Below are positions 14,448-20,635 of a stretch of 20,635 nt of DNA, piece by piece (within the stretch, counting starts at the first letter, position 1; each line of letters starts with the position of its first letter). The notes beneath the pieces are model-generated. The model ran no database searches. It was not told the DNA's origin and saw nothing but the letters and a program-made list of their open reading frames with translations. The position numbers were made by a program, and so were the translations under genes. Source of the DNA: JAQWUY01 sp049615605 (GTDB taxonomy: Bacteria > Pseudomonadota > Alphaproteobacteria > JAQWUY01). The stretch lies in the NCBI GenBank assembly GCA_049615605.1, contig JBMZFW010000017.1, positions 1-20,635 of the forward strand, read 5' to 3'.

Positions 14448-15280
14448 AAATTATTATCAAGCGTATTTGCTAGACGACAGAATTCTTCAATTGTTAATTC
14501 TTCTGCGCGCTTTGTTTCAACAATATTTGCCATTTTCAATAATTTTAATGTATCAACGCCCAATTGCTTTAATGATGCCCTTATCATTTTACGGCGTTGA
14601 CCAAATGCCATTTTTGTAACACGACTTACTGTTTTTACATTGCATTCATACAGTGGTTTTTCCCTTATGGTTAATGAAACAACCGCACTGTCCACTTTCG
14701 GTGGTGGTGTGAATGCAGATGGTGGTAAAATCATTTCAATACTGGTGTGGCATAATAAATTACAAAGAATAGCCAATCTTCCATAATGTTTTTCACCAAC
14801 AGATGCGGATATTCGTTCGGCAACTTCTTTTTGAAACATTAATGTAAGTTTTGTAAATTCATTCGGTATTTCAAGCCAATTGGTTAAAAGCACAGTTCCC
14901 ACATTATATGGTAAATTGGCAATAACTTGGCGTGGCATAGTGCCGATTTTTGTAATATCGGTCTTTGTTGCGTCCGCATTTATAATGTTTAATTTATCGC
15001 CTGCAATGTCTTTTAATGGTTGAATTGCACTAACTGCCCTTGGGTCGGCTTCTACACAAGTAACATTTGCCCCCGCCATTAATAAGGCACGGGTTAACCC
15101 GCCGGGACCTGAACCAATTTCAATTACATTAATATCATTTAAATCACCAGCAATCCCCGCAATCTTTGTGGTGATGTTCATATCAAACAAGAAGTTCTGT
15201 CCCAATGATTTTTTTGGTGCAAGGTCAAATTCTTTAACCGTTTCTTGCAATGATGGTAATTGTTTTATTTTGTCTATCAT
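14444..15280 (-). CDS. rsmA: 16S rRNA dimethyladenosine methyltransferase RsmA (KsgA)
   Basis: A 278-residue SAM-dependent enzyme that dimethylates two adjacent adenines in the 3'-terminal hairpin of 16S rRNA, a late 30S assembly check. Motifs: KSLGQNFLFD at 25-33 (N-terminal motif X), the SAM-binding VIEIGSGPGGLTRALL at 52-67, E77 in VEADP, the catalytic NLPYN at 122-126, then PPPKVDSAVV and FGQRRKMIRASLK. The ATG overlaps the surA stop by 4 bases (ATGA), so translation is coupled to the envelope operon. pdxA, usually between surA and rsmA, is absent. Confidence 0.97.
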   Translation of the reverse strand: MIDKIKQLPSLQETVKEFDLAPKKSLGQNFLFDMNITTKIAGIAGDLNDINVIEIGSGPGGLTRALLMAGANVTCVEADPRAVSAIQPLKDIAGDKLNIINADATKTDITKIGTMPRQVIANLPYNVGTVLLTNWLEIPNEFTKLTLMFQKEVAERISASVGEKHYGRLAILCNLLCHTSIEMILPPSAFTPPPKVDSAVVSLTIREKPLYECNVKTVSRVTKMAFGQRRKMIRASLKQLGVDTLKLLKMANIVETKRAEELTIEEFCRLANTLDNNF

Positions 15281-16170
15281 TTATATTCAATTTCTAATCT
15301 ATTGCGTTCGTATTCAATTTGGCTAGATATGTTTTTTTGAATTACTTGATTTAAGTATTCTTGTTTTAATCTTTCTTTATCTTTGCCAGTTTCTATCTTT
15401 TGTTTATTTACCTTTATTATAACATAATTATTGTTAACTTTTATAACATTAGATACGGTGTTAACAGGAATCCCCCAAATAATATTATCTATTTTCCTTG
15501 GTTGGTCATTCTTTTTAACCCATCCAATATTACCACCATTAAAGGCACTGTAATCAACGGAATAATATTTTGCCATTGTGGCAAAGTTATCCACCTTTAT
15601 ATTGGTTGCTATTTGTTTAATGGCACTTGCTGAATCATTTTTACCTTTAATAATTGGAATTGAAATTATTGACACATTGCGCATTTTTTTATTTGTAATG
15701 TTTGCAATATATTTATCAAGGTCGTCTTGATTAAATGCCAGTCTGTTTACAAGTATTTCATCAACATAAACTTGCCATAAAACATCAATCCTTAATTTTT
15801 CAAACAGAAGTTTTGGTTCAATACCATGACGGTAATAGGGAATATAATATTCATCAATGGTTTTACCTTGTTCTGATGCTAGTCTTTTAACATACCTGTC
15901 AAGCATAACATCACTTATTTCAATACCGTTTCTGGTTGCGATACGACCTTTTAAGTATTTATTAACAAATTCATTTTTGGCAACGGTATTAAATTTATTT
16001 ATATTTTCATTTGTCACGGGGATTTTTGCATCAATAAGCAATATCTTTGCCATATTATCAATGTTGGTTTTTGTAATGACATTGCCATTAATTATTAATG
16101 AAATAGTTTCGCTAAATGAAGGGGTGATATAGATTATTAATGCAATAATTGAATATATTATTTTTTTCAT
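15277..16170 (-). CDS. surA: Periplasmic chaperone SurA-like peptidyl-prolyl isomerase
   Basis: A 297-residue protein with a Sec signal peptide (hydrophobic run 4-18, likely cleavage after PSFS at 20), a SurA-type N-terminal helical chaperone domain (about 25-160), and one parvulin-type PPIase domain (about 165-265: NVSIISIPI, FATMAKYYSVDYSAFNGGNIGWV, NYVIIKVNKQK). E. coli SurA has two PPIase domains; single-domain forms are usual in alphaproteobacteria. It helps outer-membrane proteins such as LptD cross the periplasm to BAM. It starts in the last base of the lptD stop (TAATG). It ends with TGA, the only TGA stop here, followed in frame by TAG. Overall conservation is low, so identity rests on the fold pattern and on its place after lptD. 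Confidence 0.87.
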   Translation of the reverse strand: MKKIIYSIIALIIYITPSFSETISLIINGNVITKTNIDNMAKILLIDAKIPVTNENINKFNTVAKNEFVNKYLKGRIATRNGIEISDVMLDRYVKRLASEQGKTIDEYYIPYYRHGIEPKLLFEKLRIDVLWQVYVDEILVNRLAFNQDDLDKYIANITNKKMRNVSIISIPIIKGKNDSASAIKQIATNIKVDNFATMAKYYSVDYSAFNGGNIGWVKKNDQPRKIDNIIWGIPVNTVSNVIKVNNNYVIIKVNKQKIETGKDKERLKQEYLNQVIQKNISSQIEYERNRLEIEYK

Positions 16171-18278
16171 TAATTAATCTTTCTAAGGGCATCACTTGTC
16201 TTAAGGGTTGTTAAGCCAACAAATTCAACTGATAAAAACATTGTTGTTTCTGGCTTATGAATGTTTTTTGTGTAATCTTTTGTATATTTAAGTGTTGTTT
16301 TCATACAACCACAATCTGTTGTGTACGATGCAATTAATGATCGTTTTGATAATTTCTTTTCTGCGTTGGCAAAGTTAAATGTAATATCCGCACCCATTTG
16401 CCAATTTTTATTTAGGGTATATATTACTTCTGAATTTAACTGTTTTGTCTTTTTCAGTTTAGATGTTTGTCTTGGGTTAATATGGGTATAAGTTGCATTA
16501 ATATCCCATTTATTAATTTTTGCCGTACCTGATGCTTCAAGTTTACGAATGCTGTAATTTTTACTGTCCAGTTCAAATGTGGATGTAAGGCTGTAATTAC
16601 CTTGATTAACATGTAAATTACCAATGTAATCGGAATATATACTGCCGTTATCTTTATTAATTGATTGACCAATAAAGGCTTCCACATATCTTGTGTTTTT
16701 CCATTGCTTTAATTTTAAGCCATAGGCAATTCTTTTACCCGTATCAATTTTGTCATAACCAGCGTATCTGTTCTGTGCGAAAAGATTTGCTTCATCAAGT
16801 TCAAAGTCATCGCTGTCATTGTTTGGAAAGTATGCCTTGTTGGCTTGCTTCTTACTTATGAATATACCAGCAATTGGTTCAACGATGAAAGAAGTCTTTT
16901 TATTGTAAACAGTCATTGGGTACGATGCAATAAAGCTTGCATACGGTGTAACCATTGATTCATTGCCTTTGTTATAAGATTTTCCACCAACTGTTAATGT
17001 TTCATTGTATTTATAGCTTGAAACATCGCCCCTAAGGCTAAGGCTTGGTGTGAAAACAAATCCTTCTTTTGTTACGCTAGTTTTACTTACGCTAAGGGTT
17101 GAAGTTGCATTATTAACTTTTGAAACATTTTTTACTGTTAACGATTTTGCCCTAGTGTAGCTGTTAATTGTAACACCATCTTTTTCAAATTGCGTTTCAT
17201 AACTTATACTTGGTTTTAAATGTATGTTAGGTGTCGGGTTTTTACGGATATCTTTATAATGACTAGCCGATACTTTAAGGGAAGAATTTTTTGTATTTTT
17301 TTGTGCTTCAAGATTGTTTTTTAAGTAATCTTTATCTTGATGTTTTAAATATACATGTTTTTTAAGGTATTCTTTGTTGGTTGTTAATTCAACTTGCGTT
17401 TTATATAACCAGTTTGTTTTTGATATAGTGTTGTGTTTTACAAATAGATGCCCAGAATTTTTATTAGATATTTTATCATTACTTATTGAAATATCAGCTT
17501 CTGTATAAGACTTTTCTTTTTTCTTTCTGTAAGATGCACCCGCAGTAAAAATATTTTTAGTCGTGTATGTTGGCTTGAAAATGATGTCTTTGTCATCGCC
17601 TAGGCTTTTATAATAGCTGTTTGATACAAATGTACCAATGTTTGTATTGTTACCAACAGTTGGTAATAACCAACCATCTAGTTTTTTAACAGAAGGGGAT
17701 GGTACTTCCATATATGGCCAATAAAATACTGGTGTATCGGCAATCTTCATTACCACATCATTCATTTTTATGATTTCTTTTTCTTCATCCATACGGGCTT
17801 TTCGTATGTTTAATAACCAAACACGACTTTTGTCTTTTTCATTAATTTTACAGCTTGAATAATTTACATCATTGGCAATATCGTCTTTTTCGTTATAGAT
17901 ATAAATCTTTTTTGCTTCAATGTATGTGTCGTCTTCTTGGTTTTGTAATGCGTCATAGGCAATAATTACTTTTTCTTTTTTCTTTGATATGGCTTTTGAG
18001 GCGGTTGTTTTTTTACCTTTTTCATCAATTACAACAACATTACCAGTTGCTGTTATGTTGCCACTGTCTTTGAAATATTGTGCTTCATCAGCGGTAATAG
18101 TGTTTTTACCTTGGACAGCTTTTACATCTTTGGTGATTGTTGATATCTTGGTTTTATTATTATAAACAGCTTTTTTACCAGTAATAACAATATCATCATC
18201 AGCCAAAATAGAAGTGCTAGACATTATATTTACAAGTACAAAGGTTGAAACCGTATATGATAATCGTTTTTTATTCAT
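16170..18278 (-). CDS. lptD: LPS assembly outer-membrane protein LptD
   Basis: A 702-residue beta-barrel protein that inserts LPS into the outer leaflet with LptE. It has a signal peptide (about 1-26, SILA-DD), an OstA/LptA-like jellyroll at about 28-125 (DIVITGKKAVYN, ITADEAQY, ITATGNVVVID), then the barrel with the family landmark VFYWPYMEVPSPSVKKLDGWLLPTVG split over about 185-215. The C-terminus has the usual cysteine-strand and final strand (FLSVEFVGL). Only three cysteines are present: C143 after the jellyroll and C656/C658 near the end, so at most one interdomain disulfide is possible. The barrel is lysine-, threonine- and asparagine-rich and poorly conserved. It lies 2 bases after lptG. 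Confidence 0.93.
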   Translation of the reverse strand: MNKKRLSYTVSTFVLVNIMSSTSILADDDIVITGKKAVYNNKTKISTITKDVKAVQGKNTITADEAQYFKDSGNITATGNVVVIDEKGKKTTASKAISKKKEKVIIAYDALQNQEDDTYIEAKKIYIYNEKDDIANDVNYSSCKINEKDKSRVWLLNIRKARMDEEKEIIKMNDVVMKIADTPVFYWPYMEVPSPSVKKLDGWLLPTVGNNTNIGTFVSNSYYKSLGDDKDIIFKPTYTTKNIFTAGASYRKKKEKSYTEADISISNDKISNKNSGHLFVKHNTISKTNWLYKTQVELTTNKEYLKKHVYLKHQDKDYLKNNLEAQKNTKNSSLKVSASHYKDIRKNPTPNIHLKPSISYETQFEKDGVTINSYTRAKSLTVKNVSKVNNATSTLSVSKTSVTKEGFVFTPSLSLRGDVSSYKYNETLTVGGKSYNKGNESMVTPYASFIASYPMTVYNKKTSFIVEPIAGIFISKKQANKAYFPNNDSDDFELDEANLFAQNRYAGYDKIDTGKRIAYGLKLKQWKNTRYVEAFIGQSINKDNGSIYSDYIGNLHVNQGNYSLTSTFELDSKNYSIRKLEASGTAKINKWDINATYTHINPRQTSKLKKTKQLNSEVIYTLNKNWQMGADITFNFANAEKKLSKRSLIASYTTDCGCMKTTLKYTKDYTKNIHKPETTMFLSVEFVGLTTLKTSDALRKIN

Positions 18279-18280
18279 TT

Positions 18281-19345
18281 TTATTTACTTAACTTATCCG
18301 ATGACAATAATAAAACTATACTAATAAATAACACACTTAGCGTTGGTATCCAACCTAATATGTATGGTGATAAAGGTATTATGAAGATAACAGATTTCAT
18401 TGAATTCATATAAAAGTACAATACAAAACCAGACAAAACACCATTGCGGACGGTTTTCTTTGTGTTTATGCGTGATGTTGGTTGGGCGGTAAAGTATCCC
18501 GCAATAAATACCAATGCAATAAACATAAATGGCATTGATAATAAATAATTAAAATTAAACACCATTGGGCGGGAATTGAAATCTGAATCTTGTAAATACT
18601 TAATGTATACATATAAATCCCAGAAAGATATATCTTTGCTTTTTGTAAATACTTTTTCAATCATATCCCAAGTAATAGTGGTGTTAATATATTCTTGGTT
18701 GTATGTACCTTTTGTTATCTCACCAATTACCCATTTATTATTCTTTAATGAAATCTTATCTATTTCTAAGAATTTTATTTGATTTAATTTATTAATATTA
18801 ATGATTTCAATATCTTTTAAGGTGTAATTTTCTTCTTCAATGTTTTTTGCATTGATAATGCGTGTATTTCCGCCATCTAATTTTTCCCTTAACCATAATC
18901 CCGTATCAGATGTTTTTATGGTTGTTGTTGTTTCCGTATCGTATGAATCATATAAAACAGTATATTTTTCCTTTGCACTTATTGATATTGGTTGTAATAC
19001 GGCAATATAAAATAGACCAAGGACAAAACTAATTACAACAGAAGGGATAAATATCTGTGTTGTTGATAAACCACTTGCACGGGCAATTACCATTTCCTTT
19101 TTTTCATTTGATTGATAAAACACAAACATAAATGACAATAATGTAATAAGTGGGATTGAATTAAATAATAATTCAGGTGCTTTATAGAAAGTCATTTCCA
19201 ATAATTCAAAGATGCCGGTATCAATTCGTGTCCTAAGGTTTACAAATTCAAGCAAGAATAACAACATTGCAATAGAACCGCCAACGATAATCAATCCCCT
19301 TAATAATTGCTTAGCAAAGTATATAAATAAAGTTTTTCCTAGCAT
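18281..19345 (-). CDS. lptG: LPS export ABC transporter permease LptG
   Basis: A 354-residue inner-membrane protein of the YjgP/YjgQ family. Three hydrophobic helices lie in the N-terminal part (about 15-35, 60-78, 97-118), then a periplasmic jellyroll (about 125-250: TGLWLREKLDGGNTRIINAK), then three helices at the C-terminus. The coupling-helix glutamate region (NEKKEMVIARASGLSTTQIF, about 80-99) contacts the LptB ATPase. LptF, LptG and LptB2 extract LPS from the inner membrane and push it along the LptC-LptA bridge to LptD. The ATG overlaps the lptF stop by one base. It is assigned as LptG and the upstream gene as LptF from order and sequence; the two are paralogues. Confidence 0.92.
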   Translation of the reverse strand: MLGKTLFIYFAKQLLRGLIIVGGSIAMLLFLLEFVNLRTRIDTGIFELLEMTFYKAPELLFNSIPLITLLSFMFVFYQSNEKKEMVIARASGLSTTQIFIPSVVISFVLGLFYIAVLQPISISAKEKYTVLYDSYDTETTTTIKTSDTGLWLREKLDGGNTRIINAKNIEEENYTLKDIEIININKLNQIKFLEIDKISLKNNKWVIGEITKGTYNQEYINTTITWDMIEKVFTKSKDISFWDLYVYIKYLQDSDFNSRPMVFNFNYLLSMPFMFIALVFIAGYFTAQPTSRINTKKTVRNGVLSGFVLYFYMNSMKSVIFIIPLSPYILGWIPTLSVLFISIVLLLSSDKLSK

Positions 19346-20415
19346 TATTTTTTAAACCAATCTTTTATAAATATAATTGCCATTACAATTATACCAATAT
19401 TTAAAATAAACCATAAATCATACATAACAAACTTCCATGAAGTTTCGGCACTTTTGAATAATGTTAATTCCACACTGGTAATAACAACGGCTGATGAATA
19501 TGCAATTACATTGTCCCTTAACCTTGGCACACGAACCATTGGGCGGGTAATTACCAACAATGCACCCAACATTGCCATGACTAGTGATAATAGCGGATTA
19601 AATAAACGGCGGGCAAAATCACTTATTTGATTTTGGCTGGCTGTTCCATCGTTAATGAAGCGATATAATTCAAATGATGTATAATCATCTGTTTCTTCCA
19701 ATATTCTTTTTGATTTATCTTCTTCAACGAATTTAAATACATATTGGGTAAATGACAGGTTTTCTATATCATCTTGTTTTATTGTTTTTTGTTTGCCATT
19801 AAATAATATGGCTTTTGTTGAACCTTCTTCAATTACAATCCCCCCGGTTGGTGCAGTTACAATTGTTTTTGAACCATCTTCGTTTGTTTTATGAATAAAT
19901 ACATCATAAATACTTAATCCTTTAACCTTGCCGATAAAGGTTGTTGTGTTGTCATCAACCGCATTAAATGTTCCAGGGTGTAAAATATTTGAAAGCATTG
20001 TGTTGTTGTCTGCATAATGCATAATGTCTTGTAATTTTTTCCAAGTAAGCGGACCAATTGTTGTTTGCATAGAAAGCGAAGCAAACATTGCAATGAAACC
20101 GGCAAATAAAGCAGGGCGAATAGTTCGCATCGTTGAAGCACCAGTATTTCTGATGATATGTAATTCATTTGTTTGATACAGATTGTTGTAAATAGAAAAA
20201 GAACCAGCAAATGCCGCAATTGGAATCATAACAATTATATATTGTTGCAGGGCATAAAACATTATTTCCAATGTCTGCCAAAAGGAAATGTATTTTTTAA
20301 CAAACATCTCAATAAACCTGAGTGAAAGTGCCATTTCCAAAGTGATACTAACTATTAATACAATAGATAGCATACTCTTTAAGATTGATTTTGTTATATA
20401 TTTGTCAATAAGCAT
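19345..20415 (-). CDS. lptF: LPS export ABC transporter permease LptF
   Basis: A 356-residue paralogue of LptG with the same plan: three helices, a periplasmic jellyroll (about 130-235), three helices. It has an amphipathic start (MLIDKYITKSILKSML) and the coupling segment TNELHIIRNTGASTMRTIRP at about 85-104. It is the first gene of the lptF-lptG-lptD-surA-rsmA operon, which places LPS export, LPS insertion and the porin chaperone under one control. No Shine-Dalgarno is visible before the ATG, and no other start would keep the N-terminal helix. pepA is divergent, the usual alphaproteobacterial arrangement. Confidence 0.92.
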   Translation of the reverse strand: MLIDKYITKSILKSMLSIVLIVSITLEMALSLRFIEMFVKKYISFWQTLEIMFYALQQYIIVMIPIAAFAGSFSIYNNLYQTNELHIIRNTGASTMRTIRPALFAGFIAMFASLSMQTTIGPLTWKKLQDIMHYADNNTMLSNILHPGTFNAVDDNTTTFIGKVKGLSIYDVFIHKTNEDGSKTIVTAPTGGIVIEEGSTKAILFNGKQKTIKQDDIENLSFTQYVFKFVEEDKSKRILEETDDYTSFELYRFINDGTASQNQISDFARRLFNPLLSLVMAMLGALLVITRPMVRVPRLRDNVIAYSSAVVITSVELTLFKSAETSWKFVMYDLWFILNIGIIVMAIIFIKDWFKK

Positions 20416-20534
20416 AACTTTTAATAACAGAAAACGAAGAAAAAATCACTTAAAAACCTTGCAAAAATGATATAAAAATGCAAAAACATTAAGATATCGC
20501 CAAAAAATAAATAAATCAGGAAGGTTTTAACAAA
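20416..20534 (+). promoter_or_regulatory. Divergent intergenic region between lptF and pepA
   Basis: These 119 bases must hold the promoters of both neighbours. For pepA a weak candidate is ATGATA (20467-20472), 17 bases, TAAGAT (20490-20495), followed by the ribosome site AGGAAGG (20518-20524). For lptF I see no convincing pair of elements. Two copies of TGCAAAAA lie at 20460-20467 and 20479-20486, 19 bases apart, one on each side of the possible -35; they could be an operator or chance in A-rich sequence. Confidence 0.35.
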
Positions 20535-20635
20535 ATGAAAGTGTCATTTTCTAATAAATTTAACAAAAAAGATTCTGTTGTTGTACTTAACTTTAAGGCT
20601 AAGAAATTTGGTAAAGAATTTAAAGATTTAACAAC
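20535..20635 (+). CDS. pepA: Leucyl aminopeptidase PepA, N-terminal fragment (3' end cut by window)
   Basis: Only 33 codons are visible: start MKVSFSNKFNKKDSVVVLNF, then a lysine-rich stretch. The pattern of a short strand, a gap and a second strand ending in VVVLNF fits the start of the PepA macro-like N-terminal domain, and pepA is the usual gene divergent from lptF in alphaproteobacteria. PepA is a cytosolic hexameric zinc or manganese aminopeptidase; the metal-binding residues lie far downstream, outside the window. AGGAAGG before the ATG supports the start. The product call depends largely on synteny. Confidence 0.6.
   Translation, partial: MKVSFSNKFNKKDSVVVLNFKAKKFGKEFKDLT

Noticed and set aside
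15274..15279. The only TGA stop (surA) is followed in frame by TAG, which could hint that TGA codes for tryptophan
   Set aside because: All other complete genes read through in the standard code with no in-frame TGA, and tryptophans are TGG. A recoded genome would show many internal TGA codons.
20460..20486. Start of a CRISPR-like or iteron array
   Set aside because: Only two 8-base copies, too short and too few.
1..20635. Mobile elements, prophage genes, defence systems or a novel accessory system
   Set aside because: Every sizeable stretch is covered by a recognisable housekeeping gene in conserved order; no transposase, integrase, terminal inverted repeats or gap over about 260 bases.

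Overview
The window is a stretch of core chromosome from a low-G+C (about one third by eye), LPS-bearing alphaproteobacterium. The evidence is gene order more than any single gene: a TPR protein-bamB-der group, a dnaB-alr-mlaE-mlaF-radA-cvpA group, rpsF-rpsR-rplI, fabD-fabG-acpP-mltG-gmk and lptF-lptG-lptD-surA-rsmA facing pepA. This is the usual alphaproteobacterial arrangement. The DnaB and L9 proteins also carry alphaproteobacterial-style insertions or tails. All complete genes read through without in-frame stops in the standard bacterial code. TAA ends nearly every gene. The low G+C and the missing biosynthetic neighbours (fabF, yicC, pdxA and purF are absent from their usual places) suggest a streamlined, possibly host- or gut-associated lineage; that lifestyle is inference.

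Layout. Positions 1-2918 (+): the 3' end of a YfgM-like TPR protein, the BAM lipoprotein BamB, and the ribosome-assembly GTPase Der. Positions 2920-9123 (-): one tight operon read from dnaB through alr, mlaE, mlaF and radA to cvpA, with gaps of a few bases or overlaps. Positions 9201-9244 (-): an intrinsic terminator with a UUCG tetraloop that closes the ribosomal operon upstream. Positions 9271-10472 (-): rpsF, rpsR and rplI with strong Shine-Dalgarno sites, preceded by a leader of about 120 nt that can form competing hairpins and by a good sigma-70-type promoter. Positions 10655-12792 (+): a divergent promoter, fabD, fabG, then acpP with a clear intrinsic terminator. Positions 12831-14447 (+): mltG and gmk. 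Positions 14444-20415 (-): the envelope operon lptF-lptG-lptD-surA-rsmA, every junction overlapping or nearly so. Positions 20535-20635 (+): the first codons of pepA, cut by the window end.

Function. Much of the window concerns the outer membrane: LptF, LptG and LptD move LPS from inner to outer membrane, SurA and BamB help outer-membrane proteins fold and insert, and MlaE/MlaF move phospholipid. FabD, FabG and AcpP make fatty acyl chains for both lipids. Alr (D-alanine) and MltG (glycan termination) serve the cell wall. Der, RsmA, S6, S18 and L9 serve the ribosome, DnaB and RadA serve DNA, and Gmk supplies GDP. I see no mobile element, CRISPR array, tRNA, rRNA, defence gene or biosynthetic cluster, and no convincing undescribed multi-gene system. 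The most interesting non-coding element is the rpsF leader.
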